Assembly (NCBI GenBank): GCA_036652795.1
Contig: JAVVVD010000001.1
Location: 1 to 64,000 of the forward strand
DNA length: 64,000 nt
Origin: JAVVVD01 sp036652795
GTDB lineage: Bacteria > Bacillota > Clostridia > Christensenellales > CAG-138
Reading direction: 5' to 3'
Part shown: positions 54,015-63,431 of the stretch, piece by piece
Position numbering within the stretch: position 1 is the stretch's first letter
Layout of the letters: each line of letters begins with the position of its first letter
The notes under the pieces: model-generated
What the model saw: only the letters and a program-made list of their open reading frames with translations
Told to the model about the DNA's origin: nothing
The model's database searches: none
Position numbers and translations under genes: made by a program

Positions 54015-54386
54015 AACTGAGTTGTGAGCAAACCATAAGCCGAGTTCTGTCGTGGGTGACCATCTATCTAGGCGTATCGTTGCCGGTACGCTCATGCGAT
54101 TATAAAGAGCATGGCGGGCCGCCATTTCTGCAGTTGCCTGCAAGCACTCTCATTCCAATCTTGCACCGGGTGGGGTTTACAGGGCGGACAAGTCGCCAGG
54201 CCGCCGGTGAGCTCTTACCTCGCCTTTCCATCCTTACCACGCAAAATGCGGGCGGTTTATTTCTGTTGCACTTTCCCTGAAGTCGCCTTCGCCGGACGTT
54301 ATCCGGCACCCTTGCCCTATGGAGCTCGGACTTTCCTCATACGGACAAACCGTATGCAGTCACCTGTTTTACTCACAGCTCAAACT
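54015..54386 (-). ncRNA. rnpB: RNase P RNA
   Basis: On the minus strand the segment carries the conserved features of a bacterial RNase P RNA: GAGGAAAGTCCGAGCTCC after P1-P3, AGGGTGCCGGATAACG, GGTAAGGATGGAAAGGCG and ACAGAACTCGGCTTATG near the 3' end. The ends GAGCTGTGAG and CTCACAACTC pair to form P1. It processes tRNA 5' ends. It lies 14 bp after the zinc-ribbon gene and is followed by a terminator. End positions are accurate to a few bases. Confidence 0.94.
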
Positions 54387-54399
54387 TTTATCCATTTGT

Positions 54400-55113
54400 T
54401 TATGTATACAATATCCTGCCACAGTTTTCACACTCAACAATCTCTATGCCGGATGCCACGCGCTTTACAACGCTGGTTGGCAATGACATATTGCAACCGC
54501 CGCACTGGTTGTCGGCTACCTTTGCCATTGGCACGGCATGATGTGATTTTACATTGGCATATTTCTGAAGCAGCGCTTCATCCACATCCTGACGCAGCTT
54601 TTGATGCTCTGCTTTTGCCGCATCAAGCTCAGGGGTAGCTAGCTTAACCTCTTCATCGCATTCGGCTCGCGCGGTATCATACTCTTTTTTTGCTTTACCG
54701 GCTTTGGCATATGTATCCTTGTATTCTGCCGTGGCTTTTTCGATGTAATTTAGAGTATCAAAAAGATCGCGCCTTGCATTTTCAAGCTTGTCAAGCAGCG
54801 CTTCTATTGCCTTGCGGCTTTCGGTCATCTCGGCAGCGGTGCATTCCTCGTCATTTTCCATTATGGCGAATTCAGACACCTCAAGCTCGTATTTTTTGCT
54901 TAACTCGTCAAACTGGGTGGTAAGCTTATCAATGGCGCTTTTGCGTGCGTCAAGCTGCTTCTGTATGGCGGTTATCTGGGATTGCTGCTCGGTCAAAAAA
55001 CCGTGCAGCTTGTTGAGCTTTTTATGAGCGGGGGAGGATAAGACTTTGCTTTCCAGCGCGTCCAATCTAAGCTCCGCTTCATGGTACTTCAACAGCGAGT
55101 CTAATTTACTCAT
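54400..55113 (-). CDS. C4-type zinc-ribbon coiled-coil protein (CdsZ-like)
   Basis: This 237-aa protein has a long coiled coil (about residues 15-165) and a C-terminal zinc ribbon (CGGCNMSLP and CENCGRILY). It matches the C4-type zinc-ribbon family typically found next to the Nif3/DUF34 gene, as here. Its role is unclear; a link to RNA or DNA-bound complexes has been proposed for relatives. ATG 55113 lies 7 nt after GGAGG, better than 55116. It precedes rnpB. Confidence 0.82.
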   Translation of the reverse strand: MSKLDSLLKYHEAELRLDALESKVLSSPAHKKLNKLHGFLTEQQSQITAIQKQLDARKSAIDKLTTQFDELSKKYELEVSEFAIMENDEECTAAEMTESRKAIEALLDKLENARRDLFDTLNYIEKATAEYKDTYAKAGKAKKEYDTARAECDEEVKLATPELDAAKAEHQKLRQDVDEALLQKYANVKSHHAVPMAKVADNQCGGCNMSLPTSVVKRVASGIEIVECENCGRILYT

Positions 55114-55157
55114 CATTCAACCTCCAGTATAAAAAATCCTAAAACTTCCGGCATCAT

Positions 55158-55922
55158 TCATGGTGCTACAGCCGTAAGTACAGGTATGTCAAAACGAGTT
55201 AAATTATATTGTACATCATCCGTATCACGCTGTAAACGTTCAATAAGCGGCAAAAGCACGATGCGTTCTGTTTCGTAGTGCCCTGCAACGATAAGATTGA
55301 TGCAGGAATGCCTTGCATACAGCGCTTGATGATGCTTTGCTTCACCCGTTACAAAGGTATCTGCGCCAATGGCTGCGGCAGCGTATATATCACTTCCGCC
55401 AGCACCACCAACCAACGCTACTCGCTTTACGGGTACGTGCCCGTCTACTACTCGCACCGTAGTGCGCAGCAGTCTTGCCGTTTTGCTAGCGAATTCCATT
55501 ATCGGCATCTGCTCCGCAATTCCAATGCGGCCAAGGTTTTGCTCAGGCAAGGGGGTGACATCGACAAGACCTAGCAGCTCCGCAAGGCAATCGTTGACGC
55601 CGCCAAGTGCTGCATCAAGGTTTGTGTGTGCGCAAAACAGGGCTATATCATGCCGTATAAGCATAAAAGCGGCATCCGCATCAGGATCGCCGGGTAGCAG
55701 CCTTTTTACAGGATCAAAGAATAACGGATGGTGAGTAAGCATAAGATCACAGCCGGTGCTTACCGCCTCATTAGCGGTTTCTACGGTGCAATCCAGCGCA
55801 ACCAACACCTTTTTTATCTGTTTGCGCGATGAGCCAATGATAAGCCCCACGTTATCATACGGCAACGCGAGTGCATTTGGCGCGATGCATTCCATTACGG
55901 CGGTAAAATCGGTCAACTTCAT
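55158..55922 (-). CDS. Nif3-like dinuclear metal-centre protein (DUF34)
   Basis: This 254-aa protein belongs to the Nif3/DUF34 family. Metal ligands are in LTHHPLFFDP (His pair) and FCAHTNLDA, and the C-terminal part has VAGHYETERIV. The family binds two metal ions and may act as a cyclohydrolase-like or metal-insertase protein; the function is unsettled. Its ATG overlaps the trmK stop by 4 nt, the frequent trmK-DUF34 pairing. Confidence 0.9.
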   Translation of the reverse strand: MKLTDFTAVMECIAPNALALPYDNVGLIIGSSRKQIKKVLVALDCTVETANEAVSTGCDLMLTHHPLFFDPVKRLLPGDPDADAAFMLIRHDIALFCAHTNLDAALGGVNDCLAELLGLVDVTPLPEQNLGRIGIAEQMPIMEFASKTARLLRTTVRVVDGHVPVKRVALVGGAGGSDIYAAAAIGADTFVTGEAKHHQALYARHSCINLIVAGHYETERIVLLPLIERLQRDTDDVQYNLTRFDIPVLTAVAP

Positions 55923-56629
55923 GAATATCCCTCATCAATAAGTTTTTGTATGGCGGTAAGCTCATCAAGCTCGTGCAGCAGCGCTTCGGGGGTGCTGCCG
56001 CTCCGCTTTGCACGAGAAAGCCGCTTTTGATGCCCAGCTATGTGCTTTGCCACTAGCGGAGGTAGCAGGGGATCTCGCTTTTGATATAGCATTGGCCCCA
56101 GCGAATACATGCCCTGCGGCCAAAAACTGGGCAAAGGCGATGGCACTCCAGCTTTTGCGGCAATAAGCTGGTAATACCGCCCGGAATCCAGCACAAGCTT
56201 TTCATCTACTATATCATACCCCGCGTGGAACAGGTAATACCTAAGATCATCAGCTGCACGCATTGGCGAGAGCACAAGCCGCTTTGCCTGCATGGCTACG
56301 TCTCTGCCGCTTTCAAGCAGTTTTGCAATAAGCGTTCCGCCCATGCCGAGTATAGCGATACTGTCAGCTTCACCGGGCGTTAGTGCGCAAAGTCCATCGG
56401 CAATACGCAGCACAAGCTCATCTGAAAGAGCACACTTTTCGGCAAGCATACGTGCCTTCGAAAGGGATGACTCGCTTATATCTGAAGCTATTACACGCTG
56501 CGCTCGTCCGCTTTGGATAAGCGCAGCTGCAAGTCGACCGTGGTCCGCGCCTATGTCGGCCACCACAGGGCCCAACAGCATGTCGGCTGCCGCGCTCAGG
56601 CGCGGCGTAAGGTGTATACATTTTTCCAT
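55919..56629 (-). CDS. trmK: tRNA (adenine-22-N1)-methyltransferase TrmK
   Basis: This 236-aa SAM-dependent enzyme methylates A22 of tRNA. It starts with LTPRLSAAADMLLG, has the SAM motif VADIGADHGRLAAALI, then IASDISESSLSKA and AILGMGGTLIAKLLE. The C-terminal helical part completes the TrmK plan. I chose the ATG at 56629 over 56647; neither has a clear ribosome-binding site, and an AT-rich promoter region lies immediately upstream. Confidence 0.92.
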   Translation of the reverse strand: MEKCIHLTPRLSAAADMLLGPVVADIGADHGRLAAALIQSGRAQRVIASDISESSLSKARMLAEKCALSDELVLRIADGLCALTPGEADSIAILGMGGTLIAKLLESGRDVAMQAKRLVLSPMRAADDLRYYLFHAGYDIVDEKLVLDSGRYYQLIAAKAGVPSPLPSFWPQGMYSLGPMLYQKRDPLLPPLVAKHIAGHQKRLSRAKRSGSTPEALLHELDELTAIQKLIDEGYS

Positions 56630-56655
56630 TTTTATATTGTATAACAAAATACGTG

Positions 56656-56684
56656 TTACAGCAAATCGCCTTTTATTGTATAAT
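56656..56684 (+). promoter_or_regulatory. Putative promoter of the GH2 gene
   Basis: TATAAT at 56679-56684 and a weak TTACAG at 56656-56661, 17 bp apart. It overlaps the region just upstream of trmK on the other strand. Confidence 0.4.
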
Positions 56685-56735
56685 CAATGGAACGATAGCT
56701 TTTTATGGCAGATAATCATATTTTTTTAACAGGAG

Positions 56736-58505
56736 GTGCTTTGTACGCTTACCAAATGGGGTGAAAAACTTGACAAGAATAATGTGCTTACAGAGTATCC
56801 GCGCCCGCAGATGGTGCGCCAAAGCTATTACAATCTAAACGGCGAATGGGAGTATGCCATAACGGATGGCACAACTGAACCTGCTGTATACGATGGGAAG
56901 ATACTTGTGCCGTTTTCGCCCGAATGCGAACTATCGGGCGTTTCACGCATGCTGTTGCCGGAACAAACGCTGTGGTATAGGCGCACATTGCCACGCTTTG
57001 AAAGCGGATGCCGCGTGCTGTTGCACTTTGGAGCGGCAGATCAGATAGCGGTTATATATATAGACGATGTGCAGGTGTGTAGCCATACTGGCGGATACAC
57101 ACCTTTTACTGCTGATATAACAGGAATGTGCACTAAGGCATCGGTGCTTACGGTGAAGGTGAAGGATTATACGGATACGTCGCATCACTCGCGTGGAAAG
57201 CAAAAAAGCAAGCGTGGGGGAATATGGTATACTCCACAGAGCGGCATATGGCAAACCGTTTGGGCTGAATGCGTACCGCAGGAGTATATAAATTATATAC
57301 GCTTTACCCCGCTGTATGATGAGGCGGCGGTGGAGGTAACTGTGGTTGCACAGCAAGACCTGCCATGCCGGATGCAGGCGGATGGGCGGGAGATAGAATT
57401 TATGTCCAACGCTGCGGTATGTTTTCCCATGCCTGAGTTTATTGCGTGGTCGCCTGAGCAGCCGCACCTGTATGACGTGAATATAACCATGGGCGATGAT
57501 AACGTGCAAAGCTATTTCGGAATGCGTAAATTTGGCGTTGGCAAGGACGATAGAGGCATTTGGCGTCTGCTGCTAAATGGACGGCCGTATTTCCATAACG
57601 GTGTGCTGGATCAAGGCTATTGGCCGGACGGGATGTATACAGCCCCATCGGATGAAGCGTTGGTATACGATATTCAGCTTATGAAGGATATGGGCTTTAA
57701 CATGCTTAGAAAGCATGTTAAGCTTGAATCCATGCGCTTTTATTACCACTGCGACAAACTTGGCATGTTGGTGTGGCAGGATATGATGTGCGGAGGCGGG
57801 GAATACAAGCCATATGTGGTGATGTCTCCGCTGATAACAGGTGTTCATTTTAAGGACAACAACTATGCGCGCTTTGGCCGTGAGGATGAGACAGGCAGGG
57901 TACAATATTATAACGAATTGGGTGAGCTGGTGGACGCGCTGTACAATGCGCCCTGCGTAGCCATGTGGGTGCCCTTTAACGAGGGGTGGGGTCAGTTTGA
58001 TGCGGCGGCGGCGGTGCGCTTCATCCTGCAAAGGGATGTCAGCCGCACAATCGACCATGCAAGCGGCTGGCATGACCAGCACATTGGTAAAATAAAAAGC
58101 CGGCATGTTTATTTTAAGCCGTTTCATATGCGTAGGGATAAGAAACGGGCCGTGGTGCTGTCGGAATTCGGTGGCTATGGGCGCAGGATAGACGGACACA
58201 GCTTCAGCGAAAAAGATTTTGGATACAAGCGCACCAAATCCGAAGCGGATTTGTTTGCGGCGATAAGCGTGTTGTATGATGATCAGGTGCGTGAAGGAAA
58301 GCGAAAAGGGCTTGCGGCGGCGGTATACACGCAGCTTTCGGATGTGGAGGATGAGCTTAACGGACTTGTAAGCTGCGACCGTAAGGTGTTAAAACTTTCT
58401 GTTTTGGCGGTGCGCGATATAATGAATGGCCTTGGTGGCGCAGGCAACATGGCGCCGGCAAAGCCTAAAAGAGTGCGTCCGCTATTTGCGAGAGGGGATA
58501 AATAA
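56736..58505 (+). CDS. Glycoside hydrolase family 2 protein
   Basis: This up to 589-aa cytosolic glycosidase has the GH2 plan: sugar-binding jelly roll (about 20-150, EYPRPQMVRQSYYNLNGEW), Ig-like domain and TIM barrel. Acid/base Glu is in FNEGWGQF and nucleophile Glu in VVLSEFGGY. Beta-galactosidase, glucuronidase or mannosidase activity are all possible. The start is uncertain: the perfect AGGAGG at 56731-56736 overlaps the in-frame GTG 56736, and the in-frame GTG 56784 lacks a site. A well-placed TTG at 56741 is in another frame, but removing one G from the GGGG run at 56758-56761 would bring it in frame. It is convergent with the GH36 gene. Confidence 0.85.
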   Translation: MLCTLTKWGEKLDKNNVLTEYPRPQMVRQSYYNLNGEWEYAITDGTTEPAVYDGKILVPFSPECELSGVSRMLLPEQTLWYRRTLPRFESGCRVLLHFGAADQIAVIYIDDVQVCSHTGGYTPFTADITGMCTKASVLTVKVKDYTDTSHHSRGKQKSKRGGIWYTPQSGIWQTVWAECVPQEYINYIRFTPLYDEAAVEVTVVAQQDLPCRMQADGREIEFMSNAAVCFPMPEFIAWSPEQPHLYDVNITMGDDNVQSYFGMRKFGVGKDDRGIWRLLLNGRPYFHNGVLDQGYWPDGMYTAPSDEALVYDIQLMKDMGFNMLRKHVKLESMRFYYHCDKLGMLVWQDMMCGGGEYKPYVVMSPLITGVHFKDNNYARFGREDETGRVQYYNELGELVDALYNAPCVAMWVPFNEGWGQFDAAAAVRFILQRDVSRTIDHASGWHDQHIGKIKSRHVYFKPFHMRRDKKRAVVLSEFGGYGRRIDGHSFSEKDFGYKRTKSEADLFAAISVLYDDQVREGKRKGLAAAVYTQLSDVEDELNGLVSCDRKVLKLSVLAVRDIMNGLGGAGNMAPAKPKRVRPLFARGDK

Positions 58506-58514
58506 TGCTTGTGA

Positions 58515-58542
58515 GGTTAAGCTTGCCTATACAGCTTAAGCC
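58515..58542. terminator. Hairpin between convergent glycosidase genes
   Basis: GGTTAAGCT and AGCTTAAGCC pair with one bulged base around a 9-nt loop, between the GH2 and GH36 stops. Confidence 0.5.
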
Positions 58543-58577
58543 TATACAAAAGGTCGGCAAGACATTTTAAGGATAGC

Positions 58578-60902
58578 TTACTTTGCTTTTATGTAATATA
58601 ACATTGAACCATAGTCAGAGAGTATACGAATATTTTCATTATAGCCTGTTCCGCCGAACTGCTGCTTCAGCTTGATACCGGCATGGTTTAGTATATCGCC
58701 GCCCGCTGTGTAACGCTCGGGGGTTACTGGGAACATGTATCGTGACGATAGCAATGCCATAGGTATCCCATCGCCGGCAAGTTTAATGGGCAGCGCGTGG
58801 CGAACAAGGGAACCAAAGGTTTTTATCGCCACAAATTGATCCCGGCCTGTTATCTCATAATCCAACTCGTCACGAAGCCCTGCAAGACGCAGTATATCGT
58901 GTGTGTGCGACTCATATGCGGTGTGCTGAAAAAATTGAGCGATGGCTTCAGTGCCATCCTCATTTACCACCAGTGCAACGGGACGGTTGCTTTCAAATAC
59001 GGTGGATATGCGGTATATCCGGCCGAACTGTAAAACTTGGCGGTGCGCTTTGTAATAATCCACCTGTGCAGCGATACACTTTTTATCAAATGGTGTAAGC
59101 TGGGTAAGATCCATCTCATAGCCAAGCACACCGAAGGCAGCCACATTGAAGCGGGTTTCTATTGGGGTTGAGCGCAGCGTTGCGTGATGTGGCGACGCAG
59201 CAACATGCGCGCCTATCGTTGAAAGCGGATAGCCGTAGCTTGTGCCAGTCTGTATACGCATACGGCATACAGGGTCGGTATTGTCGCTTGCCCAGATTTG
59301 CGGCATGTAGCAGAGCATACCTAGGTCAAACCGATTGCCGCCGGACGCGCAGCTTTCGAATAGTATATGTGGAAAACGCGCTGTAAGCGCACTAAGTATT
59401 TCATACAGGCCAAGTATATATCTGTGAAAAAACTCGCCTTGCCTGTGCGGCGGTAGCATATCTGTATGAACATCGGAAAAATTCCTGTTATTATCCCATT
59501 TGATATAGCTGATTTCGGCAAGATTAAACACATCGTCCATCTTTTCGATGATGTATTCACGCACATCGGGGCGCGTAAGATCAAGTATCAGCTGATTACG
59601 GCCCAATGCAGGGTCACGGTCGGGTAGCTTTATAGCCCACTCTGGGTGTTCGCGGTATAGATTGCTATTCACATTGACCATCTCGGGCTCAACCCAAAGC
59701 CCAAAGTCCATGCCCAGCGCCTTTATGCGTTTTTGCAGACCGTCTATGCCATGCGGCAGTTTTTTGGTGTTTACATCCCAATCTCCAAGCCCTTTTGTAT
59801 CGTCATTACGTTCGCCAAACCATCCGTCATCCAGCACAAATAGCTCTATGCCTAGTTTGGACGCCTCCTTAGCTATGCCGATAAGCTTTGATTCGCTGAA
59901 ATCCATCCATGTGCCTTCCCAATTGTTGATGAGTACTGGACGAGGCTTATGCTTCCATTCGCCGCGTACTATATTTTCATTTACAAAGTCGTGCATATGG
60001 CGTGATACGCCGCTAAGCCCTTCATGTGAGAATGTCATAACTGCTTCCGGCGTGTGAAACGAATCACCGGATTCAAGCTCCCATGTAAATGTGGATGGAT
60101 TTATGCCAAATAGCATACGGGTCTTGCCAAGGTGCGTGACCTCGATTATTTCAGCGTGGTTACCGCTGTAAATAAGGTTAAAGCCATAGGCATCACCATG
60201 GAGCTCGTCAGCATCATAGGTCTTAAGCATAACGAATGGGTTGGCTCTGGCACTGCTTACACCCTGCTTTGTTTCGTTTATGTATATGCCGCTGGAAAGG
60301 CGCTTAACGGTCTTGTTACGCTCGCTTCCCCAACAGCCTGTGAAGGTAATAAGGTCGTATCTGTCAAACGGAAGGTCAAGCTGGGCGCTCATGGCACGCT
60401 TTAACGTAACCGTTGCGCCGCTCTCATTTATTATCTGGGTATGGCGCGTTATCACATCGCTTTCATAGAACGCGGTATAATAAAGTTTAACTGTAATATT
60501 GGCAATCTCATCGCGCAGCGTAAACAGGTGCGTTTCACTTGTGCCGCGGCTGTCATAGGCGGAGGGCAGAAACGGTATGTCAGGCTTACTGATGAGCTGT
60601 TCGTGCGAAACAAACACAAGATCCAGCGTATCGCTTCCGTTGGACAGAACAATGTCCAACGCGGGCTCACGGAAATCGCCGCGGCCAAGAGTACCATATT
60701 CAAGGCACACATCATCAAGGCCAAGTGAATCATCATCGCTGGAATATGCCACCATGCTGCCATAGCATACGTCAAAGCGCTCAAAAAGGGCAGAGTAGTC
60801 ACCCTGCTTGCGGATGCGCTTGCCATAATAGATACAGCTCAGCAACCCGCATACTTCACCAAGGATATAGCTTGTGTGTTTGGTGTCTATGTGCACTACC
60901 AT
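58578..60902 (-). CDS. Alpha-galactosidase, family GH36
   Basis: This 774-aa enzyme hydrolyses terminal alpha-galactose from raffinose-type sugars. The nucleophile Asp is in SYIKWDNNRNF and the acid/base Asp in WASDNTDPVCRMRIQ. The N-terminal beta-sandwich, the WEGTWMDFSESKL region and LFVLDDGWFG match GH36. ATG 60902 is chosen for GAGGTG 7 nt upstream; an earlier ATG pair at 60917-60920 precedes the site. No signal peptide is seen, so substrates must be imported; no transporter is adjacent. Confidence 0.94.
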   Translation of the reverse strand: MVVHIDTKHTSYILGEVCGLLSCIYYGKRIRKQGDYSALFERFDVCYGSMVAYSSDDDSLGLDDVCLEYGTLGRGDFREPALDIVLSNGSDTLDLVFVSHEQLISKPDIPFLPSAYDSRGTSETHLFTLRDEIANITVKLYYTAFYESDVITRHTQIINESGATVTLKRAMSAQLDLPFDRYDLITFTGCWGSERNKTVKRLSSGIYINETKQGVSSARANPFVMLKTYDADELHGDAYGFNLIYSGNHAEIIEVTHLGKTRMLFGINPSTFTWELESGDSFHTPEAVMTFSHEGLSGVSRHMHDFVNENIVRGEWKHKPRPVLINNWEGTWMDFSESKLIGIAKEASKLGIELFVLDDGWFGERNDDTKGLGDWDVNTKKLPHGIDGLQKRIKALGMDFGLWVEPEMVNVNSNLYREHPEWAIKLPDRDPALGRNQLILDLTRPDVREYIIEKMDDVFNLAEISYIKWDNNRNFSDVHTDMLPPHRQGEFFHRYILGLYEILSALTARFPHILFESCASGGNRFDLGMLCYMPQIWASDNTDPVCRMRIQTGTSYGYPLSTIGAHVAASPHHATLRSTPIETRFNVAAFGVLGYEMDLTQLTPFDKKCIAAQVDYYKAHRQVLQFGRIYRISTVFESNRPVALVVNEDGTEAIAQFFQHTAYESHTHDILRLAGLRDELDYEITGRDQFVAIKTFGSLVRHALPIKLAGDGIPMALLSSRYMFPVTPERYTAGGDILNHAGIKLKQQFGGTGYNENIRILSDYGSMLYYIKAK

Positions 60903-60959
60903 AAGGTCGCACCTCATCATATGTAAAATATTGTTATCTGTATTGTTTATGATACCGCA

Positions 60960-61940
60960 TCATGGGGATAGCTGCAATACCGGCGCTTTAGCGGGCTGCA
61001 TACCGGCCGTGTGTGCGATGGCGTCAGCAAGGTATGGCATCGCATTTTTTGCCTGCGAAAGTGTATTTGCGTTATGACCGACTTCAACAAGCAAGCACTG
61101 GTTGGAAATATGCTGGTTATAGCGCCCTGTTTTAACGCGTATCTTGCGCACAAGCCCTGGATCAATACCCGCAAGATACTCTGTTATGCGTTTGGCAAGC
61201 GCATAATTGCTTTGAAAATCAGGCATTTTCCCAAACCCTGTGCCTGTCGCGCCTTCGCCCGTGCCCACAACAAACATAAGCCGCGCTACCTGCTTGCCAC
61301 CTATCGTGACAAAATCCTCTTTACCGCTATCGCTTGTGCCATATGCGTCGCGGTGCATATCTATAAACATTGTGATGGAGGGATACTTTTTTTTGTATTC
61401 CTCCATGGTTTTGATAGAGCGTGAGTAAGAGGTGGCAAGTTTGGGCGGTTCATGATCGGTGGTATCATGAATCACGTTAAAACCATACTTTTCACGCAGG
61501 GTTTTAGCAAGCAGTTCGCCTACGGCAACTATACTGTGCTCGGGGTCGTGTGTGCGCCATCTACCACTTTCAACATACTTTTCACCGCCCACCTGCCTGT
61601 ATGCCTCAGTGGTATGGGTGTGGTAGATGAGTATACGCGGCTCATCTCCGGCAAGATCAATATCGTCCTGATCAGAAACGTTCAAAAGCTCAACTCGGAA
61701 GCTGTCGCTCACGCCGACATCAATATCTGCGCTTGGGATGTAAGCTTCGGGGGTAGGCTCAGGTGCAACCTGTACGTACTGCTGCGCAGGCAGCGGGAGC
61801 TGCATGGACAAAAGGCGCGAATATAAATTTCCGCCGTTTAATCCTGTTAAATATAGGCCAAGCGCGCTAAGCACCGCAACAAGCGGTAGCGCGATGCGCA
61901 GACGCTTAGCGTCCACTGTGACGGGTTTTTGCTTAGGCAT
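60960..61940 (-). CDS. spoIIP: Stage II sporulation protein P
   Basis: This 326-aa membrane-anchored peptidoglycan hydrolase works in the SpoIIDMP engulfment machine. It has a helix at about 16-33, a linker, then the amidase/endopeptidase domain with ILIYHTHTTEAY, the later FIDMHRDA and a C-terminal LLVEVGHNANT, which supply metal ligands. AGGGAGGG precedes the ATG. It follows gpr by 73 bp on the same strand. Confidence 0.93.
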   Translation of the reverse strand: MPKQKPVTVDAKRLRIALPLVAVLSALGLYLTGLNGGNLYSRLLSMQLPLPAQQYVQVAPEPTPEAYIPSADIDVGVSDSFRVELLNVSDQDDIDLAGDEPRILIYHTHTTEAYRQVGGEKYVESGRWRTHDPEHSIVAVGELLAKTLREKYGFNVIHDTTDHEPPKLATSYSRSIKTMEEYKKKYPSITMFIDMHRDAYGTSDSGKEDFVTIGGKQVARLMFVVGTGEGATGTGFGKMPDFQSNYALAKRITEYLAGIDPGLVRKIRVKTGRYNQHISNQCLLVEVGHNANTLSQAKNAMPYLADAIAHTAGMQPAKAPVLQLSP

Positions 61941-62013
61941 AGTGACAAGCCCTCCCTGCTCATAGATATGAGGGAAGGGCGCAGTATATACTGGTGCTTT
62001 GTCAAAGTGGATG

Positions 62014-62937
62014 TCATGCTATCAACGAATGTACCTCATCGTACCTTTCGCCCAAGATTGCACGATTTATTCCATTAGAGAGTATGACGGACATATCGTC
62101 AACTATGGTGTCTATATCCTTAGGGGTAACTATAAGTGGCCCAATATGTTCATCCATTACCTTTTCGGCAAGCGAAAGCAGGCGATCTTCATCATTTTGC
62201 ATGCCTGTTTGAGCAACAATAAGGGATATGGTATCCTGCGATATGGTTGAAGCATTAACAACCATCGGTACGCCTATGGCGATTACCGGCACGCCAAGCT
62301 CTTGCTTTGAAAGCCCGGCGCGCGTGTTGCCAACTCCGCTGCCAGGGCTTATTCCGGCGTTGGTAAGCTGTACGGTGGTGCTTATGCGGGCAGCTCTGCG
62401 TGAGGCCAGAGAATCTATTATTATTATAAGGTCTGGCTTAACATGCTCAACTACTCCGCGTATGACCTCCAGTGTTTCAACGCCGGTAACGCCAAGTACA
62501 CCGGGCGCAAACGCGCATACAGAGCGGGTGGGGGCGGACAGCGCTTCGGGCATCATCTGGTTGATATGGCGTGTAACGTATACCTTCTCAGCTACCGATG
62601 GACCGAGCGAATCCGGCGTGATATAGCGGTTGCCAAGGCCAACAACAAGCACCGTGGCAGTGGGGGAAAGCTCACCGGCAAGTGCGATAAGCTCATTCGT
62701 AATGGTGCGGCTCACCTGTTCAAACAGATCAAGTGGGCGCGAAACCAGATCAGGCGCATCTATGGTAATATATTTGCCTGGTTGCTTGCCAAGCTGCTGA
62801 GCCGCATCTGGATCGGTGATTTCAATGCGATCCACTGTAACATCGCCAAAGTTTTCGGTTTGTTCGATCACTCCGCTAAGCTCGCCGGAAAGTTCACGCG
62901 CCTCCATGGCAAGGTCGGTGTATATACTTTTTTTCAT
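62014..62937 (-). CDS. gpr: Germination protease GPR
   Basis: This 307-aa aspartate-type protease degrades small acid-soluble spore proteins at germination. It starts with YTDLAMEARE, the region near the self-cleavage site, and has VVGLGNRYITPDSLGP, GVLGVTGVETLEV and DSLASRRAARISTTVQ. A propeptide removed by autocleavage is normal for the family. GAGGT lies upstream. gpr-spoIIP next to rpsT-holA is conserved in spore formers. Confidence 0.95.
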   Translation of the reverse strand: MKKSIYTDLAMEARELSGELSGVIEQTENFGDVTVDRIEITDPDAAQQLGKQPGKYITIDAPDLVSRPLDLFEQVSRTITNELIALAGELSPTATVLVVGLGNRYITPDSLGPSVAEKVYVTRHINQMMPEALSAPTRSVCAFAPGVLGVTGVETLEVIRGVVEHVKPDLIIIIDSLASRRAARISTTVQLTNAGISPGSGVGNTRAGLSKQELGVPVIAIGVPMVVNASTISQDTISLIVAQTGMQNDEDRLLSLAEKVMDEHIGPLIVTPKDIDTIVDDMSVILSNGINRAILGERYDEVHSLIA

Positions 62938-63029
62938 TGGACATACCTCACAATTTTGTTATAATGTATTATTGCCCGTTATGCAGATAGATTATTGATA
63001 GAAAACATGCGCAAATGCAATGAATTTAC

Positions 63030-63058
63030 TTGCAATAATGCATATGTCGTGGTACAAT
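63030..63058 (+). promoter_or_regulatory. rpsT promoter
   Basis: TTGCAA at 63030-63035 and TACAAT at 63053-63058 with a 17-bp spacer, 39 bp before the start codon. Confidence 0.75.
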
Positions 63059-63097
63059 CTGTAATGTTCGAGTAAAAAAACAAGGGGGTGAACCAGT

Positions 63098-63358
63098 TTG
63101 GCAAACCATAAGTCCGCTTTGAAGCGCGTTAAGACGAACGCGAAAGCTAATCTTCGTAACCGTATGATGTCGTCCAGGGTCAAGACTTCTATCAAATCCT
63201 TAGACAAGGCAATGGAGTCTGGTGATTCGGCCGTGATCAACGAAGCTTATGTGAACGCAGTAAGCACTGTGGATAAGGCTGCCGGTAAGGGCGTTATCCA
63301 TAAAAACGCTGCTAACCGTAAAAAGGCACAATTGGCAGTGAAACTGGCTGCTAAGTAA
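63098..63358 (+). CDS. rpsT: 30S ribosomal protein S20
   Basis: This 86-aa basic protein begins ANHKSALKRVKTNAKANLRNR and ends VIHKNAANRKKAQLAVKLAAK, as S20 does. It binds 16S rRNA early in 30S assembly. It starts at TTG 63098 with GGGGGTG 8 nt upstream; a weak start codon is usual for S20. It is divergent from gpr and convergent with holA. Confidence 0.96.
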   Translation: MANHKSALKRVKTNAKANLRNRMMSSRVKTSIKSLDKAMESGDSAVINEAYVNAVSTVDKAAGKGVIHKNAANRKKAQLAVKLAAK

Positions 63359-63382
63359 GCACCCCGTTAATACAGCCTATTG

Positions 63383-63413
63383 AAGAGCCGCTCCTTTGGG
63401 GGCGGCTCTTTTT
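63383..63413 (+). terminator. Terminator after rpsT
   Basis: AAGAGCCGC and GCGGCTCTT enclose a 10-nt loop, followed by TTT. It separates the convergent rpsT and holA genes. Confidence 0.85.
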
Positions 63414-63431
63414 ACAATTATTATGGATTGC

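Noticed and set aside
54056..54638. Plus-strand frames across the RNase P RNA region
   Set aside because: They read through a structured RNA gene on the other strand and into the C4 zinc-ribbon gene, with no coding signals of their own.
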